DNA from: Harmothoe impar
Lineage: Eukaryota; Annelida; Polychaeta; Phyllodocida; Polynoidae
Direction: 5' to 3'
Assembly: GCA_947462335.1 (NCBI GenBank)
Contig: OX381719.1
Coordinates: 66,194,808 to 66,258,807 of the forward strand
Length of the DNA stretch: 64,000 bases
The notes below the pieces were generated by a model that made no database searches, had not been told where the DNA came from, and saw only the letters and a list, made by a program, of their open reading frames with translations. Position numbers and translations under genes: made by a program. Within the stretch, counting starts at the first letter, position 1; each line of letters begins with the position of its first letter. This document shows, piece after piece, positions 32,947 to 42,210 of the stretch.

Positions 32947-35900
32947 ATGGCGGATAACTATCCGTCGGGAGACTCCCATAGAAGGAGTCACTCGACGGAG
33001 GTTACCCCTCTGTCGCAGGAACAGAGAGAATTGTTAGCTTTGGGGGACCTGGAGTCAACAGCTCCGGTCGAGTATGACCTTCCAAAACGATTTCGGGATG
33101 CAGATTTACCTAAATTTGTGTATCAACCACCGGCTAAGATGAAGAATAGGGGTGTGAAACGCCGAAATCACAGTAATATCTCGGAGATAAGGAGAACTGA
33201 AAAGGTTAAAACCACACAGTATCTCCTAGCTCGGGGAGAACATGTAAGGAAACTGGTAGATATGGGTTTATCAGTGGCGCAGGCTAGGGGGTTCGTGTCA
33301 GGGCCGGGGTTGAAAGGACTCGAGGCCGGGGGATTTCCCTTGTTCCAGGTTGGGAATATTGCGTCACCACCTACTTCGGGAGTGACCCGGACTGACCCGA
33401 ATATGCCCGGGATACCGGTGCACTCGGTCAGTGACGTTCCAGTGGGCGCTCCGTGGGGTGCTATGTCGTATGACCGTGCGGATGGTTTACATCCGGTGCA
33501 TGGTAACTTTGTACCCGATTGGAATGCCCCTACACAGTCAACTCTGGAACGTATTCCAAACATGGCAGTAATGCATTTAGCAGCTAAATTCGAGAAATTT
33601 AAGCCGGATGCAGTGATTCCCGGGAGTAGGATATGCAGGGGGGCATACATCCAAGAGTTGGACAAGTTCAACGAGAAGAAATGTACTAAACTATTCAGAT
33701 CTCCTTCCGATAATTCTAAGTCCAGACCCTATGTAGGAGAGGTTACTGGGGAGATAGGGAGCCGAGCTAGGCTACCATCCTACGAAGATACAGAGAGGGA
33801 TATGGAGTTCTGGTTAGAGCATACCAGTTCGGGGGCACATCAAGCGTACAAGTTCTGGGATGAGGTTATAAAGCAAAGTATGGGGACATACAGGGCTGCC
33901 GACCTCTCCAACGAGGATAGAGATCGGTTGAAATGGGCCTGGATGACATTTGTTCCGCCGGGTATGCCTACTTATAAACCTGGTAGAGGTTGGAGAATAG
34001 GTTCGGGGCAATGCCCATTCAATGAGTGTATGGATAGAAATCCAATAGCTGAGTATTTGGACCTGTACCAGTTCGCACGACATCTAGTGGAGTTCCACGC
34101 GCACTCCAAAATGATGTGGCAGTGCCGGGCCAAGTCTAATCGCTCAGTTAAATGTATGAAAGATGGTGAACCTTTCAGCACATCTAGAAAGGGCTGTATG
34201 ATAAGGCATTTAGTGGATGTACACCATATGAAGGCTGAAACTGCCATGTCCAATCTAGATATTCTCGAGAATAGTCCGGAGGCCTTAGGACTCACGGACA
34301 GAGAAAAGTGTGTGAGGGTACCACAGGGGTTGGCATACACCTTGATGTTCAACCATAACCCGAGAAGGTTGTGGTTGAATCGAAAGGCGTGGCCATACTA
34401 CATTCAGGACTTTCCAGAGAAAGCCTCTGATTATCGTAGTAAAATGGAGTTGGCCACTCCTCCTAAAGGTAAAATGCTGTCTGAAGGTAAAACTGTGGAC
34501 CATGGAGTGTACACTCCTGTCTCGGTTACCTTGGGAGAGATGCGGACCACAGGTTCAGAGGAGTCCTCAGCTTCTGCTGGGTTAGACTCATCACCTGACG
34601 GCCGATCGACCCCAACCAAAAGACGTGCTCCAGGGTCTTCCTGTGGGTTTAGTAGGAACACTACTGAATCCAACAAGGAGGGCTCTGGCGGATCATTACC
34701 GAGGGTTGCTGTTAGCCCAAGGCTAGCCATAGAGGAGAAAATGGTAAATGACCTGTTGGCTTCTCCTGTAGAGGAGGAGGATGACTGTGTATTTGTGGGA
34801 GAGGAGGTAATACCTCCTACCACAATCTCTGAAGCTAGAGGGAACCCGGGAGTGTCAAGGAAGATATTAAAGACAGAAAATACTTCTACTGATAGTCAAG
34901 GGTATGTAACAGGGAAGATAGAGTCAGTAAGTGGGAAAGAGGATTCCAAATCTAAAATGACCTATAGAACGATTGATTTCCAATCTGAGGGAGATGATTG
35001 GGTGGACCAAAAATTTGCCCCACCCGCAGGCAGGGTTCAATCGAGTAAAATAGAGATGAGGAAGGAACAGGAGATTGGTCGTAGACTATCCTCCGTTCCA
35101 TCACCATCTACCTGTATGGGGGGTCTCTCACTAAACTCTCCATCATCTGGAGTGGGTGAGGAAGATATCTCTTTGGAGTCGGTCCCTCTGCCTAAGCTGA
35201 CTGGTGATATTGATCACCCTGAGAATATAAGTATCAGGAATCTTCTGAAAGAACAGTATGTCACTGGACTTAAAAGTTCATTTGACACACTGGATCTCGC
35301 TTGTCAACTAGCTCTGCAAGGAGCTAGGGCTCAAGCTGAGCAATTGGTAAAGGAAAGTCGTTTGGCCGAATTAGAGAAAGTGGAGACTGCTAAAGCAGAA
35401 CTCCTATCTAAAATGTCCAAAATGACTGAGGAGAATGAAGCCCTCAAAAGACAGTTGGGACAACGAGATGACATGGTAGCAACCTCAAGCAGAATAGTAG
35501 ATGATTTGAGATTGAATATTGAAAAATCTCGTATGGAAAGTCAATTTTTAATTGATGATCTCAAAGTCAAGTTGGATCGCAGTAAGGATATGGTCAGTTC
35601 TGCTGAACATAAGCTAACTGCTGCCAGGACTGAAATTAGTCTAAAAATCAAAATTATTCGGAAGTTAGAACACGAAATTGGTGGTCTAACAGAAGAATTT
35701 TCTAGCTATAGAAAGGAAGCTCAGCAGAACGATGACTTCTATGAAGAGTTGGCTGAGTTTTTCGAGGACTGCTATGAGATACCATTGTCAAGTTGGTACG
35801 ACGAGAGTGTGTACAGGGTTGAACGGGGTTCTGCCCCTCTTCCCTTAGGATTTGACGGTGATGCATACGCACAAAGGCTGAGAGCTGACTCCAGGGCTAG

Positions 35901-36753
35901 TAATACCCCTAGGAGTCCTCCACCTCCATCTACAGAAGACGAGACGCACCTGGCCGACTGCAGTTACGTGGCTGCCACCTCCATGGCCTGTGGGTCATCG
36001 GAGTTGGTTCCTGTGACGTCTGTTCCTAAGACGTCCGTGGCTGTGACGTCTGTTCCTAAGACGTCCGTGGCTGTGACGTCTGTTCCTAAGACGTCCGTGG
36101 CTGTGACGTCTGTTCCTGTGTCACCTGTCTCGGTGACATCTGTTGCTGTGACGTCTACTTCTGTGTCGTCTGATGCTAAGACGATGCAGTATGCTACACT
36201 GGGGGTGGACACAACCGTGTCTTCCTTTGAGACTATGGATACTCCAGCCGGGGTGTCCACTCTAGCGAGGATGGTGGTGAATGAACTGCAGGCAGAGTCA
36301 TATAACTCGACTCCTGTCTCAACACCAATACTCGACACCACCTCTTGTCAGTCACCTTGCCAGATAACGGAAAGTGAGACTAGAGAGGCGGTTCAGATAC
36401 TGATGGAGCTGAACGATGCAATTGCAGAGGCTGACCTACGTCTGTCTATCCGTGATGCTGAGGCGCTTATGGCTCCTGAAAACGAACTTGAACAATCCAT
36501 GATGGTGGATCCTCCAATGGACCTACCTGTGACGACTGGTTCTATGTCTGGGAACCATCGTCCATCTACCCTGGACATTCCTGTATCCATGGCGAGTGTA
36601 CCTATGGGTACTCGAGTGCATTTTCCTAACCCTGATGCTTTGCAGCTAGGGTCTGGGATGGACATATCCATTGAGATGAGTGACAATCGATCTAGTGAAT
36701 GCATGTCTCCAGTGTCCAGAAATGAAGAACTTTTGCTGAGTGGCGAGTCATAA
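32947..36753 (+). CDS. Third ORF of the Gypsy element: zinc-finger and coiled-coil protein of unknown function (1268 aa)
   Basis: I do not recognise this protein. The N-terminus is basic and polar, with KMKNRGVKRRNH near 60-75. Two C2H2-like fingers share one spacing: C356-x4-C361-x17-H379-x4-H384 and C393-x9-C403-x17-H421-x4-H426. Residues 500-760 are Ser/Pro/Gly-rich and look disordered. Residues about 767-940 form a long predicted coiled coil (ELEKVETAKAELLSKMSKMTEENEALKRQL and onward). Near 1022-1060 a ten-residue unit VTSVPKTSVA is repeated about three times. No signal peptide, membrane segment or furin-like site is seen, so it does not look like an envelope protein. It has no stop, matches the element in strand and lies wholly inside the LTRs, so it belongs to the element. 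A role in nucleic-acid binding, particle assembly or host control is only inferred. Confidence 0.85.
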   Translation: MADNYPSGDSHRRSHSTEVTPLSQEQRELLALGDLESTAPVEYDLPKRFRDADLPKFVYQPPAKMKNRGVKRRNHSNISEIRRTEKVKTTQYLLARGEHVRKLVDMGLSVAQARGFVSGPGLKGLEAGGFPLFQVGNIASPPTSGVTRTDPNMPGIPVHSVSDVPVGAPWGAMSYDRADGLHPVHGNFVPDWNAPTQSTLERIPNMAVMHLAAKFEKFKPDAVIPGSRICRGAYIQELDKFNEKKCTKLFRSPSDNSKSRPYVGEVTGEIGSRARLPSYEDTERDMEFWLEHTSSGAHQAYKFWDEVIKQSMGTYRAADLSNEDRDRLKWAWMTFVPPGMPTYKPGRGWRIGSGQCPFNECMDRNPIAEYLDLYQFARHLVEFHAHSKMMWQCRAKSNRSVKCMKDGEPFSTSRKGCMIRHLVDVHHMKAETAMSNLDILENSPEALGLTDREKCVRVPQGLAYTLMFNHNPRRLWLNRKAWPYYIQDFPEKASDYRSKMELATPPKGKMLSEGKTVDHGVYTPVSVTLGEMRTTGSEESSASAGLDSSPDGRSTPTKRRAPGSSCGFSRNTTESNKEGSGGSLPRVAVSPRLAIEEKMVNDLLASPVEEEDDCVFVGEEVIPPTTISEARGNPGVSRKILKTENTSTDSQGYVTGKIESVSGKEDSKSKMTYRTIDFQSEGDDWVDQKFAPPAGRVQSSKIEMRKEQEIGRRLSSVPSPSTCMGGLSLNSPSSGVGEEDISLESVPLPKLTGDIDHPENISIRNLLKEQYVTGLKSSFDTLDLACQLALQGARAQAEQLVKESRLAELEKVETAKAELLSKMSKMTEENEALKRQLGQRDDMVATSSRIVDDLRLNIEKSRMESQFLIDDLKVKLDRSKDMVSSAEHKLTAARTEISLKIKIIRKLEHEIGGLTEEFSSYRKEAQQNDDFYEELAEFFEDCYEIPLSSWYDESVYRVERGSAPLPLGFDGDAYAQRLRADSRASNTPRSPPPPSTEDETHLADCSYVAATSMACGSSELVPVTSVPKTSVAVTSVPKTSVAVTSVPKTSVAVTSVPVSPVSVTSVAVTSTSVSSDAKTMQYATLGVDTTVSSFETMDTPAGVSTLARMVVNELQAESYNSTPVSTPILDTTSCQSPCQITESETREAVQILMELNDAIAEADLRLSIRDAEALMAPENELEQSMMVDPPMDLPVTTGSMSGNHRPSTLDIPVSMASVPMGTRVHFPNPDALQLGSGMDISIEMSDNRSSECMSPVSRNEELLLSGES
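36010..36118 (+). repeat. 30-bp tandem repeat inside the third ORF
   Basis: A unit containing 'gtgacgtctgttcctaagac' and 'gtccgtggct' is repeated three times almost exactly, then decays. The period is divisible by three, so the reading frame is kept and VTSVPKTSVA is repeated. Confidence 0.9.
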
Positions 36754-38233
36754 AAACATTCCCAGTTGCAGCATATATGGAACCTCTACCATGTGTCGTC
36801 ATCAAGATTGAACTTTTGCAGTAGTGGGGTTATTAATACACCACGGACCGTATGATGCTTTATACCATAGACTATGGGTCACAATATGTACGTATATATT
36901 TATGAAAGACTGAGATGACAAGAACAGAGGATCATTATCACCTATTTATGAAAAGACTTTGATATGATCTAGGTTTGCAGTTGTCGTCATATAAGAAACT
37001 GTTAAAACCATCACCAAAGAGTGTTCTATTTTGCCATAAGACAGTATTTGTAAAACGGGTTCTGTTTGATTTGATGACATGTGCTATAGGTATGATTATT
37101 GTATGCCGATTGTGATACTCTGAATTAACCGTCCAATAAGTAAAGGTATGAGGGACTGGATCCTGATGATACCTACTGAAAGGTTGCTTGACTGCATTCG
37201 TACTATGTGTAGATCTGTGGTAATAACATATCAATGAACCTGAGAAACGTAAAATTTATTCAGGTACTAGGAGTGGAAATTGCGTAAGTTGTTATGGAGA
37301 TCCGTAGGCTCCCGTTGATTACTTTCAGAAGGAAGGTATCGAGTGAGGAGCCGGATCATTCTATTTTTCAGCTTGCTGCGTTTTTGATCTTTGAACTAAG
37401 TGTGGAGACTAATTCTCCCTGAAACGTTGAGATATGTTGCCATGACACTTGATCTGATTGCTTTCAGTATTCCTATATGGAGAGTGTCACTTGTGTTATT
37501 GTGTAGAGTACGCCAAAAAGGACACCTGGGTGACCATGGTGCATAAGGTTTTGGAGACCTTGATTGGATTGAAAACTGCATTTACCGGATCTACGCTATA
37601 TGTTCATTTATTCCAAAAATATTGATCTTTCAAACCTTACTCTGGCACGTAAAGCGAGTGAGTCTATTCAAATAGACGGGTTGGGTCAAGGTTTACTTTA
37701 AAGTCGACACTTGCCACCTTTTTGTTTCCAATATGTCTTGTACTAAAAAAATTGGTAACTTTTAAGGAGAAGTGCTCATATTTGATCTGTATGTATACGA
37801 TACCTGTTGTAACAAATCGTTTTCGATGAGACATGGTTAGTATGCGATAAATATGTCTTAAAGGTTTTATATATTTTTTTATGATATATAGTCAAGTTTG
37901 TTTTATAGGGCTTGACTGGCTGTGTGGAGTTTATCCTCTTAGTCCCATAAATCATGACTGTTATTGAAGGATGATACTCGATTATTGTGTAACTGGATCC
38001 TGATGGTTGATATGATTGACGTTAATATCAAAAAGGATGAATACATATCTATGATACCCAAGAAATATATTAGTGTTTCTGATAGAAAGAGTTACGCTTG
38101 CCTCCACTATGTATGTGTTTGGAGACAATATATTTGTTTTTTTGGGTTGTTTGGAGATAAAATTTGTCATTGTATCAAGGTAGTATAATAATACTGCACT
38201 TTGTGCTGCTATTTGGACGCTATGATATTGTCT
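36754..38233 (+). other. 3' non-coding tract of the Gypsy element
   Basis: About 1.5 kb, AT-rich, between the third ORF and the polypurine tract. Its short ORFs on both strands have no recognisable domain. It may hold RNA signals, but I see nothing definite. Confidence 0.55.
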
Positions 38234-38242
38234 GAAGGGGGG
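38234..38242 (+). promoter_or_regulatory. Polypurine tract
   Basis: GAAGGGGGG lies three bases before the right LTR, at the place where plus-strand DNA synthesis is primed in LTR elements. Confidence 0.85.
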
Positions 38243-38245
38243 TAG

Positions 38246-39023
38246 TGTAGTGGGTCGCCGCTGTACTATTTCTATGGAACCAGTTGGAGTTATATTTGGT
38301 ATATGTGTTGTCGTGTATCCAGGCCGCACTCCTGTCTACTGCCGAGTATAAGGTTATATAAGCCCACCTGAGGAATGGTGGAGCGCGGCCTGGTTATGTG
38401 CATTGAGCCGTGACCGCCACGTGTCACCCATCATATCTCGGGTACGGTGTCGGCTCGGATGCACCGGCGCGTGGTTACCCGGAGTTCCTCGGGAACTCAA
38501 GTGTTTACGAGTAATGGAGAGAATTACATAACGACCAGTACATAAGACCTGGGGTTCTGCTAATCGAGGACCCAGTCTTGCTGCGCACTTCGGCCAGCTT
38601 GGCTGCTCCACAACAGAGCTTCCCCGAACTCTGTTGTACCTTTTAGGCCTAGTCCTGTCGCTGCTTCCACCTTGGTCAGCCTGCGTCTTTCTCTGTTCCA
38701 CCCTCTGGGGGAACTAGAGGAGATAGACGCACTGGTGTACAACTCCGGGTACAGAACTCCCTCTGGGGGAGTCTGATCCAAGTGGAGTTAACCAAGATGG
38801 AAGAGAGCCTTGGAACTCGGGAATTATGTACTAGACCGTGAGCGTATACCTCCTGTATGTTCATATGACCACTGGTGTTCAGAAGCCTATTTGATTATTG
38901 CTATCCGTCTGTATGATTACGAGCCGTATGTCAGAATGAATAAAGTGTAATTTCTGAACAACCTATTTTCGAATCTGGAGTTTTTCATAGCAGATGTCTA
39001 TCTTAGAATAGCCAACAGCTACA
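38246..39023 (+). mobile_element. Right LTR (778 bp)
   Basis: Same length, ends (TGTAG...CTACA), TATATAAG (38355-38362) and AATAAA (38939-38944) as the left LTR, with about four substitutions between them. Confidence 0.95.
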
Positions 39024-39027
39024 CTAG
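39024..39027 (+). repeat. Right target-site duplication CTAG
   Basis: Matches 24017-24020. The uninterrupted host site would read tcatga-CTAG-taataagg. Confidence 0.85.
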
Positions 39028-40050
39028 TAATAAGGGAGCAGTGAAGCCCACAGTGTGTGACATTCTGTCCTGTCCTATTAGTACCAGGCACACAGTCATA
39101 CACCATCTATACCTCACACTATAAGGAAGCTAACAGGGAGGAATGAGGGTGAAGGGAGGTTCAGGGAAGACCAGGTGGTATGGGAGGAGGAGGAGGGAAG
39201 GATGGCTGGGGAGTGAATAGGCAACGTGGAGAAAGGCTCTTGGTTATTTAAGGAAGATAACAACAATATAGTAAATTGTTGTAGAATTTTTTCCAGCAGT
39301 GTTGTGTGATAAAGTACTACACTGAAACTACATTTCATCTTATTGTTCAACAGGTATGCATGATTCCCGATTTGGCAGCACATATATACATATTATACAG
39401 GAATAAACCCCCACTGTACCTGCTAGCCTGCAGAGGTTTTACGTTATCTTAGAGACCATGTTGTGCCTTCAGCTGCCGTCTTGTTAAAGTTATGTCAAAA
39501 ACTGATTTCATTTAATTAATCTATTTACAATCCCGGAAGTATAAAGATAAAATTCCCATCTGCTTCCATACCTTGCAGCACATTTGTATTAAAAGTCTTG
39601 GAATAGATTCCCATCTCCATCCCCATCAGCAGGGTACCAGATTTATGCATGCTAACACTGACAGAGCTCTAAGATAAGTGTCCTGCAGCTGTGGATGAGG
39701 TCTACTACAGTCTAGTCTGTGCTGGTTATACATCTGCTGCCTTGTGATGAGATGAAGTAATTACTGAAACTTCTACATTTGTTTTATATCAATGTGTCAA
39801 ATCCTTGATGTCCATACATTGTAGCACAATACCGAGCCCCTCCCTCACAGGAGGACATTAGAGGGAGCTCCTTGGGAGATGAGGTACTGTCCAAGAGTTT
39901 GGCAGGGCATCAGTCAGATTTAGATAAATAGATGCCCTGTCTCATATCCTGTAGGTTAGGTTGACTGTCAATACAAAGGTAGCCCAGAGATATCAATATG
40001 TATATACTGGAGGCATGACCATGCCTAGCTCCTCATTGTGTGTTGTATTC
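39028..40050. other. Non-coding region, no gene seen
   Basis: AT-rich sequence. Bases 39840-40000 share short blocks with 1780-1860 and 4190-4270 ('cagtca', 'ggt.tagcc.agag'), consistent with an old dispersed repeat. Confidence 0.5.
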
Positions 40051-41063
40051 TGTCACGATCTGTTTCCGGCAAGTGAGGCCTAGATAGTTGTGTTTATTCA
40101 GAAGGTAGGAAGACCTACCAGTTGCCTCATGAGACGTGACGTCAATGCTGAGGCAGCCACAGGAGGCAGACAGTAACTGAAGCCATCTGTCTTCATCTGG
40201 GGGCGCAGTTCACGAGACCAAAAGCTTTCAGAGGAAAGCACAGTACCAGCCTCTCTGTAAAGGGTCTATGTCTGAGATATAAAGATGAATGGAAGGCGCC
40301 ATCCCAGGTGTGTAAACTACATCAGGGTCAGACGTCTAAGGTGGGAGAAAGACATCAGAGGAAGCTGTGTGTAATCTATGATATGGGGATGTGTCAATAG
40401 TAGGACTGAGGGAGGTCCTGGGTTATGGCTATGGTTATGGTTATGGACAGGTTATGTGATCTTGATTTTTGTGAAAACAGCTTTGAACATGTTGCTGCTA
40501 AACCTCATGTCTGGATCTGTAAATTGGATGTACAGATTTCAGACAGCTGTGGTAGAATCCAATAAAAATCTATTTCCATTAGCTTTTCAGCTAATTCTCT
40601 ACATACTGGCTGCACCTTTCTGGCAGCACCTGAAACAGAATCCTGAGCATTATTAAGGATCCCTGTCTAGAATTCCCCTAACCAGCCCATGACATATTAC
40701 GACTGGTAATTGCAAGTCCCATTCTGGAGTTAATTTGGGACATTGAAGATTTCCTTATGTTTAGATTACAGGAGGAGATTGGTAAAAAATGAATCTAAAT
40801 TAGAAAAGTAGCCAAATTTATACCGGAGTTGGATTCTGCCTTTCAGCGATTCCATGAGCTTGCTTCCAGTGTTCAATGATGGTGGAAAGTAGCCAGATAC
40901 TGTATCTTATTGTGCCTATTGTTTAGTTATGATGCACACTATCAATAGAGTCTAGAGATTGTTGTCCATTATAAGAGTTAGCTGTACCTTGAAATACTTG
41001 ATAGTATTGCTATTTATTTCATGGCGGATACAATGATCACTATGCTTAAGTACAAGAAATCCC

Positions 41064-41088
41064 GTATCCCATGCCCCCCATGGGATAC
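41064..41088. repeat. 10-bp perfect inverted repeat
   Basis: gtatcccatg at 41064-41073 pairs with catgggatac at 41079-41088 across five C residues. Confidence 0.85.
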
Positions 41089-41195
41089 AATGTTCCTGTA
41101 TCACATGGCCTATGACATCATCATTTGTTTAAATTCGTATGGCCATTTATATGCAATTTAACATATTTTTAAGGTTAAAAACCATGAAATAAAGG

Positions 41196-41344
41196 CAAAG
41201 GCCCATGGTCAGAGAATTTTTGGTATCGTTCCCCCCTCGGTGGGGCTGGGGCGCATCCCACTCAGCCTGCGGCTTCGTGGGATACTGCCCCAGCCCCACC
41301 TTGGGGGGAACGATACCAAAATATCCTCTGGCCATGGGCCTTTG
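41196..41344. repeat. Long imperfect palindrome, about 66-bp arms
   Basis: The arm at 41196-41261 pairs with 41277-41344 over nearly its whole length with a handful of mismatches and two small indels. The shared stem includes caaaggcccatgg, ttttggtatcgttcccccc and ggtggggctgggg. The loop is about 15 bases. The arm end coincides with the right edge of the insertion. Confidence 0.9.
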
Positions 41345-42210
41345 TCTATGTATCATTAGTGCTATATGCAGACACCTTTCATGATTATCACACCTGAGCA
41401 TCCTTTGCTGATTTTTTGTATATTTCTATTCAAATATTTAATGAATACACCATTTCCATATTTTATTGATGTGATAGAATCACCCTACTGCAGCCTACAT
41501 ACGTTACTGGATTGGGATGGATACGCCAAAGTGGTCACTCAGGGAACTACATTGTACAGGACAGGAAATAGAAAAACTCACTGTGTGGATGTGATGTACT
41601 ATAAATCATGTATAGACTGTCTGCATAGTGACTGTAGGTTTGTACACTGTATAGGTAGATGCAATACATGAGGCTAACAAGTAGATTTTGTAAAGCGTGC
41701 ATTACGAATACTACAGGTAGTTGATAGCATTTATGACAATTTCTGAATCTCTAACTAAATTATAGCTATAGCTGACTAATCATACATTATTCCTGACTAT
41801 TACAGGTTGGGGTACATGTTCAGTTTCCAATCCAGCTACTCAAAGTTACTCACTGTAAAAGATAACTGTGCTGTGTTTTCACGTCAATTCAGGCCTAGTG
41901 TTGTTACTTGTATGCTCAGATGTAGCAAGAAGATCTTGAAGTTCTGTAGGGTTTGTATGCAGACAGTTACAGAAACCAGAATGACTCTTAAGCTGTCGTT
42001 ATTAGAGTCTACTGCACCAAACTGAGTGTACTCATGACTCTGCTGTGGTGATTCCATTAACAGCCTCTTCCCACCTCCAGTACTTCCAGCTCTGTCTCCC
42101 ACTCATGTTATTGACACATCTGGGACGGGGACCACCCCATCTCCAGTCCAGGCATGTTGATACTGGAGACAATTAACCGTATTACAGGCTACGTATGCTT
42201 CATGGTGTGT

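Larger units (their letters stand above)
24021..39023 (+). mobile_element. Complete 15.0-kb Ty3/Gypsy-type LTR retrotransposon with a third ORF
   Basis: The order is LTR, primer-binding site, gag, pol, third ORF, long non-coding tract, polypurine tract, LTR, bounded by CTAG duplications. The protein order in pol (protease, reverse transcriptase, RNase H, integrase) is that of Ty3/Gypsy elements. All three ORFs are uninterrupted and the LTRs are nearly identical, so the insertion is recent. The length is about two to three times that of ordinary Gypsy elements, owing to an enlarged Gag, the 1268-residue third ORF and about 2.4 kb of non-coding internal sequence. The element is more GC-rich than its surroundings. 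Confidence 0.95.
41013..41348. mobile_element. 336-bp insertion with strong hairpin, absent from copy B
   Basis: Copy B reads 'attgcta-cgtatcattag' at about 43173-43189, whereas copy A has 336 extra bases between 'attgcta' and 'tgtatcattag'. CTA lies at both edges (41010-41012 and 41346-41348) and may be a 3-bp target duplication. It is non-coding, with no recognisable terminal inverted repeats, but its 3' half is a long palindrome. A non-autonomous or foldback element is likely. Confidence 0.75.
40051..42150 (+). repeat. Tandem segmental duplication, copy A
   Basis: Aligns base for base over long stretches with 42211-43982. The block 40300-41012 differs from 42466-43179 at only a few positions. 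Copy A carries an extra 336 bp at 41013-41348. The short ORF with the repeated LWLW (40378-40656) is present in both copies but has no domain and arises from a GGTTAT-type microsatellite, so I do not call it a gene. Confidence 0.9.

Noticed and set aside
32947..36753. Envelope protein in the Gypsy element
   Set aside because: No signal peptide, transmembrane anchor, fusion peptide-like segment or cleavage site; instead zinc fingers and a coiled coil.
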